DNA of 64,000 bases, from NCBI RefSeq assembly GCF_052030545.1, contig NZ_JBPDIH010000006.1:1-64000 (forward strand), read 5' to 3'. This document shows, in pieces, positions 56,769 through 64,000 of the stretch. Each line of letters starts with the position of its first letter. Positions within the stretch are counted from its first letter, which is position 1. Both the position numbers and the translations under genes were made by a program. The stretch is from CANMXU01 sp052030545. Lineage in GTDB: Bacteria > Pseudomonadota > Gammaproteobacteria > Enterobacterales > Alteromonadaceae. The notes under the pieces were generated by a model. It had not been told where the DNA came from. It searched no databases and saw only the letters and a program-made list of their open reading frames with translations.

Positions 56769-58037
56769 GTGAAGTTATTTCAAACACTGGCCATTGCAAC
56801 CGCACTTTTACAAGCGCCTACAGTATTTGCTCAACAAACACTGATTAACGCTGACGCATATCTTGATGTAAAAAAAGAGAAAATCATCAACAATATTTCA
56901 GTATTGATTGATGGCAATACCATTGTCAAAGTCGCCAAACAAGGCACGATTACTCCAAGTAAAAACACAAAAGTTGTCAACCTAACCGGTAAGACCTTAG
57001 TGCCTGGGTTAATGGATATGCATGTGCATTTAACCTCAGACGCAGAAGATAATTTTCTCGCCGCAAAAGGCAACTCGGTTCCTCGCCAAACCGTAAAAGC
57101 GGTAAAAAATGCCAATAAAACCTTAATGGCTGGCTTTACTACAGTACGTAATTTAGGCGCAACGGGTTATGCTGTTATTGGTGTGCGCGACGGCATCAAC
57201 GCAGGAGAAATTCCCGGACCACGTATTTGGGCAGCAGGTCATTCAATTAGCATTACCGGTGGACATTGTGATGATAATTTCTCGCCACCGCGAGCAAAAA
57301 GCATTTCAGGTGGTGTCGCCGACGGCCCTTGGGCTGTGCGCGCTAAAGTCAGAGAAAATATTAAGTACGGCGCTAATACCATTAAAGTGTGCGCCACAGG
57401 TGGCGTATTTTCAAAAGGTACTAAAGTTGGCATTCAGCAACTAACTGAAGAAGAAATTAAAGCCGCGGTTGATGAAGCACATTTACGTGGTTTAATTGCT
57501 GCCGCACATGCACATGGCACCAATGGCATAAAAGCGGCCATTCGTGCTGGCATCGACTCGATTGAACATTGCAGCTTTTTAGATGATGAAGCCATTGAGT
57601 TAGCATTAAAACACGGTACCTATATGTCGTGCGATATATACAACACTGAATATACCTTAGCCTTTGGTGAAGCCAACGGTGTACCTGAGGAAAATATTAA
57701 TAAAGAAAAAATGGTCTCAAAAGCACAACGTGAAAGCTTTAGAAAAGCGACCAAAGCCGGCGTGAACATGGTATTTGGCTCTGACGCAGCGATTTATCCG
57801 CATGGCGACAATGGCAAGCAGTTTTCACGCATGGTGCAATTTGGTATGAGCCCAATGCAAGCGATTCAAGCATCCACATTACATAGTGCCGCCCTACTTC
57901 AACAAGATAATTTAGGGCAAATAGCGACGGGCTTTTTAGCCGATATTATTGCCGTTGACGGTGATCCTATCGACAATATTTCGTTGCTTGAAAGCGTTAG
58001 TTTTGTCATGAAAGACGGACAAATTTATAAGCAATAA
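56769..58037 (+). CDS. exported amidohydrolase, COG1228 type (second copy)
   Basis: A 422-residue relative of the divergent neighbour. The GTG start is fixed by AAGGAG (56757-56762). Signal peptide at about 1-22. Metal-site residues: HxH in MDMHVHL, Lys in ANTIKVCATGG, His in AAHAHG and SIEHCSF, Asp in FGSDAAIYPHG. The AGHSISITGGHCDDNF segment is typical of the putative Xaa-Pro or Xaa-Arg dipeptidases of this group. The two enzymes probably act on different dipeptides or amides in the periplasm. The substrate is not shown. Confidence 0.86.
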   Translation: MKLFQTLAIATALLQAPTVFAQQTLINADAYLDVKKEKIINNISVLIDGNTIVKVAKQGTITPSKNTKVVNLTGKTLVPGLMDMHVHLTSDAEDNFLAAKGNSVPRQTVKAVKNANKTLMAGFTTVRNLGATGYAVIGVRDGINAGEIPGPRIWAAGHSISITGGHCDDNFSPPRAKSISGGVADGPWAVRAKVRENIKYGANTIKVCATGGVFSKGTKVGIQQLTEEEIKAAVDEAHLRGLIAAAHAHGTNGIKAAIRAGIDSIEHCSFLDDEAIELALKHGTYMSCDIYNTEYTLAFGEANGVPEENINKEKMVSKAQRESFRKATKAGVNMVFGSDAAIYPHGDNGKQFSRMVQFGMSPMQAIQASTLHSAALLQQDNLGQIATGFLADIIAVDGDPIDNISLLESVSFVMKDGQIYKQ

Positions 58038-58054
58038 TCAGCTTATTATCAATC

Positions 58055-58104
58055 AAAAAAGCGTTTAATCTGGCATTGTCAGCGCCAAGATTAAGCGCTT
58101 TTTT
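58055..58104. terminator. Bidirectional terminator
   Basis: AAAAAAGCG-T-TTAATCT pairs with AGATTAA-G-CGCTTTTTT around a GGC/GCC stem. T-runs on both strands, between the convergent amidohydrolase and argP genes. Confidence 0.92.
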
Positions 58105-58152
58105 ATGCACTTTTATATGTGCTTTTATATGTGCTTTATATGCGATAGCAGC

Positions 58153-59049
58153 TTAACTTAATACACGTTGACCGGTATTAATGATCACTTCCGATATTTT
58201 TTTATGCACGCCTTTTAATAACGCCCATCTGTGCCAATATAAGGTTTCAACCAATTTATAGTCAGGCAACAAGTTAATCAATTTACCTGATGCTAATTCT
58301 TGATGAATTTGCAATTCAGCAATTAAACAATAGGCCGCGCCATGCATGGCAAAATTTGCAAACGCTTCTGACGAACGTACGGTATGTAGCGGATATTCAC
58401 CTTCTTTTAAGCCATATTGCTGTTCAACAAATTGAATATGCATATTGTCTTTATGATCAAAGGCAACGCCCGGCGCTTTTTTTAATGTCGTGGCATTAAT
58501 ACCTGCCTTAAAATAGGTATCGCGAAATTCTTTCGACGCCACCACGATATAATTAAAATTACCTAGCCGAGTACTCTGGCAACCCTTAATCGGCTTGTGG
58601 GCCAAACCAATCGCGCCAAAGGCTTCACCACTTTTTAACTTTTCAACCGTTCTCTTTTCATCTTCAACTAGCATATCCAATTCAATAAAGTTTGATTTCA
58701 CCGTAGGTGCAATGGCAGGAATTAACCAAGTCGCTAGGCTGTCAGCATTAGTTGCAAGGTGAATGGTCAAAGGCTTATCTGGTTGTTCATTTAAAATATC
58801 GGGTAATAAGTCTGCTTCAAGTTGCGCGACTTGGTAAAAGTGATTAACGAGTTTTTTACCCACTTCAGTTGCATGCAGCGGTTGGCCGCGAATAATCACC
58901 GCCTGTCCAAGGTGTTGTTCTAGCAGTTTGATTCGCTGTGACACCGCAGACTGAGTAATACATAACCTATCGGCGGCACGTTCAAAACTTTGCGTTTTCA
59001 CCACCGTTGCTAAAGCATGGAGTAATTTATAATCAATTTGCGCAAGCAT
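58153..59049 (-). CDS. argP: LysR-family regulator ArgP
   Basis: A 298-residue LysR regulator. The N-terminal winged helix (about 3-62; SFERAADRLCITQSAVSQRI) and the effector domain follow E. coli ArgP, and the length is the same. ArgP activates the arginine exporter gene in response to arginine, with lysine acting against it. Here it is divergent from exactly that exporter, with 93 bases between, which supports the name. Confidence 0.87.
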   Translation of the reverse strand: MLAQIDYKLLHALATVVKTQSFERAADRLCITQSAVSQRIKLLEQHLGQAVIIRGQPLHATEVGKKLVNHFYQVAQLEADLLPDILNEQPDKPLTIHLATNADSLATWLIPAIAPTVKSNFIELDMLVEDEKRTVEKLKSGEAFGAIGLAHKPIKGCQSTRLGNFNYIVVASKEFRDTYFKAGINATTLKKAPGVAFDHKDNMHIQFVEQQYGLKEGEYPLHTVRSSEAFANFAMHGAAYCLIAELQIHQELASGKLINLLPDYKLVETLYWHRWALLKGVHKKISEVIINTGQRVLS

Positions 59050-59142
59050 AAGTTTTTTTAATATGGGTTAAATATCTTTAATTTTACTTATATCAAATAA
59101 GCAGGTAAATTTCAGCTAATTTCAACTTACACGAGCACAACA

Positions 59143-59763
59143 ATGATCAGCACAGCCTTATTTCAGGGATTATTAATCGGTTTGGGCACCATAATTCCTA
59201 TTGGCGCACAAAACTCCTATGTACTTAGCCAAGGAATAAGGCGTAATCATCATATAACTGCAGCAACTATCTGCATGACATGTGATACGTTATTAATTTG
59301 TTTGGGTGTCTTTGGCGGCGGAGCGCTTATCGCCAGCAACGAAACCCTGATGACATTTATGGGTTGGGCGGGTATTACCTTTTTACTCGCTTACAGTGCG
59401 TTTGCCTTTAAAAATGTTTGGCAAAACAATTACCAACTACCTGATGCGGTAAAAGCACTAACCAGCCGAAAAGCGGTTATCGCAACCACCTTGGCGGTTA
59501 CGTTGTTAAACCCGCACGTTTATTTAGACACCGTAATGATTTTAGGCTCTATTGCTGGCACATTCGATGGTGCCGATAAACTGGCCTTTGCTAGCGGCAC
59601 CATTCTCGCTTCCATTATTTGGTTTTTTAGCTTAGCAAAAGGTGCGGCGAGGCTTGCCCCTTGGTTAAGCCAAGCAAAAACTCAGCGCTATATAGATGTC
59701 TTTATTGGATTAGTGATGCTGTTTGTCGCTTATACCCTATTTGTCTCTATCGTTAACCATTAG
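59143..59763 (+). CDS. argO: LysE-family amino acid exporter ArgO
   Basis: A 206-residue inner membrane protein with six helices of the LysE/ArgO family. The start segment GLGTIIPIGAQNSYVLSQG and the LLNPHVYLDTVMILG segment are characteristic. It should export arginine (and toxic analogues such as canavanine) under ArgP control. The reading frame ends in a run of three TAGCTTT units (59761-59783). Confidence 0.9.
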   Translation: MISTALFQGLLIGLGTIIPIGAQNSYVLSQGIRRNHHITAATICMTCDTLLICLGVFGGGALIASNETLMTFMGWAGITFLLAYSAFAFKNVWQNNYQLPDAVKALTSRKAVIATTLAVTLLNPHVYLDTVMILGSIAGTFDGADKLAFASGTILASIIWFFSLAKGAARLAPWLSQAKTQRYIDVFIGLVMLFVAYTLFVSIVNH

Positions 59764-59789
59764 CTTTTAGCTTTTAGCTTTTATTAGCA

Positions 59790-60701
59790 CTAGCCGTTAA
59801 TTAATGGCACTGCAAGTTCAGTTAATTGGTCAATAAACCATTGAATATAGGTTTCTTGATCGTTACGTTTATGCCAATAAATATGAACTTGCAGTTTGGG
59901 TGTTTCAAACGGTAATTCAACAATTTCAACCGGAAACTGCTCAGCTAATTTTTTCGCATGCGCTCTTGGCATGGTCATTAGCAAATCACTATTTACCACC
60001 GTTTCTACACCCGCATAATAGCTTTCACATTTTATCGCGATGTCGCGACTTCCGCCTAGCGTCACTAAAGTAGTATCAATCACTTTAATTAGAGAGTGCG
60101 CCGGCGACACCAATAAATGCCGAGCGGCAAGATAATTTTCTAAGGTTTGCTGTTCAAGGTACGGATGATCTTTACGGCATAACAACATAAAGCTGTCTTC
60201 TGATAGTTTTTTATTAGCAATATTCGGCGCAGTCGGTAATAACGCATCGATGACTAAATCAATATCGCCATCATTTAATTTTTGCGACAGTTTGTGCATC
60301 GGGATCACCGACGATTCAATTTTAAAATTAGGGTATTTATTGGTAAAGGTCGCGCCAATAGTAGGTAACAATAATGACTCAACAATGTCTCGCATGCCCA
60401 ATTTCAGGGTCCGCTCATGATTGGTAGGATCAAAATTAACTTGTTGCTGCAAAGTGGCATTAAGCCCTTGCACGCACTGTTTTATTGTTGGTTGTAAGGT
60501 AACAGCAAGCTCTGTTGGGATCATTTTCTTGCCTTGGCGTACAAACAGCTTGTCTTGATATTGCTCTCTTAACCGCCCCAATGAATGGCTGACCGCAGGT
60601 TGAGTAATAAATAATTTCTCTGCCGCTTTGGTAATAGAGCCATGTTCATAGACATTTAAAAAAACAATAAACAAATTGAGATCGAGCTTTTCATGGTACA
60701 T
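59790..60701 (-). CDS. LysR-family transcriptional regulator
   Basis: A 303-residue regulator with an N-terminal winged helix (about 5-65; SITKAAEKLFITQPAVSHSL) and a substrate-binding effector domain of the type seen in aromatic-acid regulators of the NodD/LinR group. It is divergent from the flavoprotein/TPP-enzyme operon, with about 140 bases between, and is the likely regulator of it. Confidence 0.9.
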   Translation of the reverse strand: MYHEKLDLNLFIVFLNVYEHGSITKAAEKLFITQPAVSHSLGRLREQYQDKLFVRQGKKMIPTELAVTLQPTIKQCVQGLNATLQQQVNFDPTNHERTLKLGMRDIVESLLLPTIGATFTNKYPNFKIESSVIPMHKLSQKLNDGDIDLVIDALLPTAPNIANKKLSEDSFMLLCRKDHPYLEQQTLENYLAARHLLVSPAHSLIKVIDTTLVTLGGSRDIAIKCESYYAGVETVVNSDLLMTMPRAHAKKLAEQFPVEIVELPFETPKLQVHIYWHKRNDQETYIQWFIDQLTELAVPLING

Positions 60702-60844
60702 AAAAGTGTCAAAATTTCGGTCAACTAATCATTCAATACTATTAGCTATATTTATCGAGATCAATAAAGGATTATTATTTGTATTAATTTGTATTACTCT
60801 TACAATCAAACGTAATTGAAAAATTGCTATTGAGTAAACAGCAC

Positions 60845-62467
60845 ATGAGTTCAAACATCGAATGTAAAAACCTTGTCATTGGCGGCGGAATTGCCGGTAT
60901 AGTTACGGCATTAGAATTACTGAACCAAAACCAACCAGTAGTATTGGTCGATAGAGACAGCGAAGTAAAGTTTGGCGGCCAAGCAAACGATGCCTTTGGC
61001 GGCATGTTACTGGTTGATACGCCTATTCAAAAAAAGGTTGGTATTAACGACTCATTTGAATTGGCAAAAGCCGACTGGTTTGCCGCTGCGCAGTTTAAAG
61101 ACACCGATATTTGGGGAAAACGCTGGGCCGAAACCTATATTGAGCAATGTAAAACGGATGTTTACGACTGGCTGTTAAGTTACGGAGTAAAATTTTTACC
61201 TTTAGTGCATTGGGTAGAACGTGGTGATTATGGCCATGGCAGCCCGGGTCGCGGTAATTCAGTGCCTCGTTATCATGTCGTTTGGGGCTGCGGACGTGGC
61301 TTAATGCATACTCTTATTGATGCCCTTAAAAATCATAAAAATAACGACAAACTGACCTTATTATTTGATCACCTAATTGATGAATTCACCTTAGACGGCA
61401 ATCAACTCTCTGGCTGCACCGGCCAGCACAACAGCCAAAGCTTTGCTATTAAAGCCGACAATATTGTCGTCGCTTCAGGCGGTATTAATGGCAATTTAGA
61501 AAAAGTTAGAGAAGTTTGGGACAGCTGCTATGGCGAATATCCGGAAAATATTCTTACTGGTTGTCATCCAAATGCCGACGGCCTGTTACACGATAAATCA
61601 AAAGTAGCCGACGCTAGCGTGATTAACCTTAATCAAATGTGGAATTACGCCGCAGGTATTGCTCACCCTGAGCCAAAGTATGATCGTCATGGCTTAAGTA
61701 TGATCCCAGCGCGATCGTCATTATGGATGGATTGCTACGGTAATCGCGTTGGCCCTAAACCTATGATGACCGGCTTTGATACCCATGATTTATGCAAAAC
61801 TACCGGTCACCTGCCAAAACAATACACCTGGCAAGTTATGAACTGGAAAATCGCCATTAAAGAGTTGGCGGTATCAGGCACAGATGAAAATCCGAACTTT
61901 AGAGACAAAAAGCTTCATAAAATTGTTTGGGAATTATTAACCGGCAATAAACGCTTAGCCAATTACCTGATCGACGAATGCGAAGACGTGGTAACCGGCA
62001 ATACCTTAGAAGAGTTAGTGAGTAATATGAATAAACTCACCGGCGACGAGTCAGTTTCGTTTGAGAATATGCACCGAGATATTACCGCCTACGATAACAC
62101 GATAAAACGTGGCGACAATCTACGTAATGACGATCAAATTCGAAAAATTGCGCAATTGCGCACGTGGCGCGGCGATAAAATTCGCACCTGTAAATTCCAA
62201 CCCATTTTAGACGATAAAGAGTTGCCGTTAATTGCAATTCGCTCGCGCTTGATCAGCCGTAAAAGCATGGGCGGTTTTGAAACTAACTTGCAAAGCCAAG
62301 TGCTCAATAGCCAAGGGCAAGCAATTAATAATCTTTATGCCGTAGGTGAAGCGGCAGGCTTTGGTGGCGGTGGCGTTAGCGGTATACGTTCACTAGAAGG
62401 CACATTCTTATCAAACAGTATTTTAAATGCACGCTTTGCTGCAAAAGCGATAGCCAATAACGAATAA
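60845..62467 (+). CDS. FAD-binding dehydrogenase, fumarate-reductase flavoprotein fold
   Basis: A 540-residue flavoprotein. The FAD motif IGGGIAGIVTALEL is at about residues 13-26, and the second FAD segment reads YAVGEAAGFGGGGVSG near the C-terminus, as in ketosteroid-dehydrogenase-like and fumarate-reductase-like proteins. The ATG at 60845 is chosen; a TTG 21 bases earlier is possible. The next gene, a TPP enzyme, begins 15 bases later, so both are in one transcript. The substrate is unknown; the pair suggests breakdown of a 2-oxo acid or alpha-hydroxy ketone type compound. Confidence 0.82.
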   Translation: MSSNIECKNLVIGGGIAGIVTALELLNQNQPVVLVDRDSEVKFGGQANDAFGGMLLVDTPIQKKVGINDSFELAKADWFAAAQFKDTDIWGKRWAETYIEQCKTDVYDWLLSYGVKFLPLVHWVERGDYGHGSPGRGNSVPRYHVVWGCGRGLMHTLIDALKNHKNNDKLTLLFDHLIDEFTLDGNQLSGCTGQHNSQSFAIKADNIVVASGGINGNLEKVREVWDSCYGEYPENILTGCHPNADGLLHDKSKVADASVINLNQMWNYAAGIAHPEPKYDRHGLSMIPARSSLWMDCYGNRVGPKPMMTGFDTHDLCKTTGHLPKQYTWQVMNWKIAIKELAVSGTDENPNFRDKKLHKIVWELLTGNKRLANYLIDECEDVVTGNTLEELVSNMNKLTGDESVSFENMHRDITAYDNTIKRGDNLRNDDQIRKIAQLRTWRGDKIRTCKFQPILDDKELPLIAIRSRLISRKSMGGFETNLQSQVLNSQGQAINNLYAVGEAAGFGGGGVSGIRSLEGTFLSNSILNARFAAKAIANNE

Positions 62468-62481
62468 TTGAGGATAACAAC

Positions 62482-64000
62482 ATGAAAAAAACAGGCGCAG
62501 AATTAGTTCGTTTCGCTCTTGAGCAAATAGGCGTAACTCACACTTTTGGTATACCTGGCGTGCACAATACCGAAATTTACGATCAGCTTAATATTTCAGA
62601 AAAAATTGAACCTGTATTGGTAACACATGAAGGCGGCGCATCGTTTATGGCAGATGCCATGAGCCGTACCTCAAATACTATCGGCACGTTATTAATTGTG
62701 CCAGCCGCAGGTGTTACCCATGCGGCAAGCGGTATTGCTGAAGCATCGCTCGATGGCATTCCAATGTTAGTGATCTCAGGTGGTATTCACTCAGAAAGTG
62801 GTCATAAATATCAGTTACACGATATGGACCAACACGGCGTACTAGAGCCTATCACCAAAGCGACCTTTAAAGTGCTGTCGCATGAAGAGGTGATCCCAAC
62901 ATTTTATAAAGCACATGACATTGCCACCCAAGGTGAACCAGGCCCAGTATTTATCGAAATGCCTTTTAATATTTCTAACTTCAAAGGTGATGTCAGTGAA
63001 ATGCCAAGTTATTTGCCGCCTAAAGCAGTAGCAGATAAAGGTATTAGCGACTTATCTCAAGCCGCTGAGTTATTAGCAAATGCCGGTAAAATTGGTATTT
63101 TTGCCGGTTGGGGCGCAGCAGATTGTGAAGCAGAGTTAATTGAGCTTGCCGAATTACTTGGCGCGCCAGTGTCGACAACCTTGCAAGGTTTAAGTGTATT
63201 TCCAGCCAACCACCCACTGCATACCGGCATGGGTTTAGGTCAATACGCAGTACCGGCAGCGACCAATGCCTTTAAGAATATCGATTGTCTACTGGCAATT
63301 GGCACTCGATTTAGTGAAATTCCCACCGGTAGCTATGGCATTAACCCACCAGAAAACCTTATTCACTTAGATATTAACCCTGAAGTATTTAACGCCAATT
63401 ATCCGGCAAAATGCACTTTAGAAGGTGATGCTAAAACCTTATTGCCGGCTTTAATTGCCGCGCTGAAAGAGAAAAACATTTCAACATCTTATAGTGATAT
63501 TGCCGCTAAAATTAAGCTCGACAAAGTGGCCTATCAGGAAGAGTGGTTTGCCCATAAAGTTGAAGACCGTGTTAACCCGGGTCGTTTTTTTGCTGAATTA
63601 AGAAGCCAGTTAGCCGACGATGACTATGTTGTTGCCGACGATGGCAACCACACCTTTTTAACTGCCGAGTTAATGCCAATTCATAAAAGTAAGCATTTTA
63701 TTTCTCCGACCGATTTTAATGCGATGGGCTACTGCGTGCCAGCCGTGATCGGCGCAAAGTTAGCCAACCCAAACAAGCAAGTAGTTGGTATTGTTGGCGA
63801 CGGTGCGTTTATGATGACGGGTATGGAAGCGATGACGGCAACCAATCAAGCATTAGGCTTAGCCATTTTTGTCTTTAACGACGGCGAGCTTTCACAAATT
63901 TCACAAGCACAAGAAATTCCTTACAACCGCAAAGTATGCACGGTATTAGGTAACTTAAAAACTCAAGGTGTTGCTATCGCTACAGGGACTGAATTTGTTG
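62482..64000 (+). CDS. Thiamine-pyrophosphate enzyme, acetolactate-synthase-like (partial)
   Basis: An open frame from ATG 62482 (GAGGA upstream) to the window edge, at least 506 residues with no stop. The N-terminal PYR domain carries the catalytic Glu in THEGGASFMADAMSR. The middle domain follows, and the TPP-binding GDGAF ... FVFNDG motif is at about residues 432-462, as in acetolactate synthase, glyoxylate carboligase and benzoylformate decarboxylase relatives. The 3-prime end is missing. It is translated right behind the flavoprotein. Which 2-oxo acid it uses cannot be told. Confidence 0.88.
   Translation, partial: MKKTGAELVRFALEQIGVTHTFGIPGVHNTEIYDQLNISEKIEPVLVTHEGGASFMADAMSRTSNTIGTLLIVPAAGVTHAASGIAEASLDGIPMLVISGGIHSESGHKYQLHDMDQHGVLEPITKATFKVLSHEEVIPTFYKAHDIATQGEPGPVFIEMPFNISNFKGDVSEMPSYLPPKAVADKGISDLSQAAELLANAGKIGIFAGWGAADCEAELIELAELLGAPVSTTLQGLSVFPANHPLHTGMGLGQYAVPAATNAFKNIDCLLAIGTRFSEIPTGSYGINPPENLIHLDINPEVFNANYPAKCTLEGDAKTLLPALIAALKEKNISTSYSDIAAKIKLDKVAYQEEWFAHKVEDRVNPGRFFAELRSQLADDDYVVADDGNHTFLTAELMPIHKSKHFISPTDFNAMGYCVPAVIGAKLANPNKQVVGIVGDGAFMMTGMEAMTATNQALGLAIFVFNDGELSQISQAQEIPYNRKVCTVLGNLKTQGVAIATGTEFV

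Overview
The window looks like chromosome of a marine, heterotrophic gammaproteobacterium of the Alteromonadales, most like the Colwellia/Thalassotalea group. The reasons are the moderately AT-rich base composition, three large TonB-dependent receptors, a sulfatase, a Vibrio-type M9 collagenase, an ExoP-like GH3 enzyme, a GH16 laminarinase and an ArgP/ArgO pair. This placement is inferred from protein resemblance only. No rRNA, tRNA, CRISPR array, phage or intact insertion sequence was seen.

Layout. 0-4 kb: a stand-alone Fic protein, a small lipoprotein and a TPR-GGDEF diguanylate cyclase. 4-6.4 kb: an NnrS-like membrane protein, a DUF2249 protein and a hemerythrin, probably for nitric oxide or nitrosative stress. 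6.4-10.1 kb: an OmpR-type two-component system below two spondin-domain exported proteins. 10.2-13.7 kb: small housekeeping genes (YjdF-like, SRPBCC, RsuA, Tas). 13.7-14.1 kb: a 369-bp non-coding element with terminal inverted repeats and several internal stems. 14.2-18.2 kb: a substrate-binding-domain hybrid histidine kinase and a sulfatase.

18.7-40.4 kb is the most coherent part, a collagen and hydroxyproline utilisation island. It holds an M9 collagenase, two M24 X-Pro-type peptidases, a DUF885 lipoprotein peptidase, a TonB receptor and a POT-type peptide transporter. It also holds the whole trans-4-hydroxyproline route: 2-epimerase, D-hydroxyproline dehydrogenase, DapA-like deaminase and 2-oxoglutarate semialdehyde dehydrogenase. 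The trans-3-hydroxyproline route is there too: a Cys/Thr dehydratase and an ornithine-cyclodeaminase-family reductase. A GntR/FCD regulator sits in the middle, and five promoter regions carry near-identical palindromes (ATTGTATACAAT), so I propose one local regulon. An SLC13 transporter closes the island.

40.6-51.6 kb is a beta-1,3-glucan (laminarin) locus: GH3, TonB receptor, and GH16 with three tandem CCGG-type modules, followed by a LytS/LytTR-type two-component system. One LacI-type operator lies upstream of the GH3 gene. 52-54.9 kb: a third TonB receptor and a TetR regulator. 55.2-58 kb: two divergent exported COG1228-type amidohydrolases. 58.1-59.8 kb: argP and argO. 59.8-64 kb: a LysR regulator divergent from a flavoprotein and a TPP enzyme, the latter cut by the window end. 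Several intergenic gaps carry short tandem or inverted simple repeats, including two stretches of a shared AAGCTGCAAG-type family.
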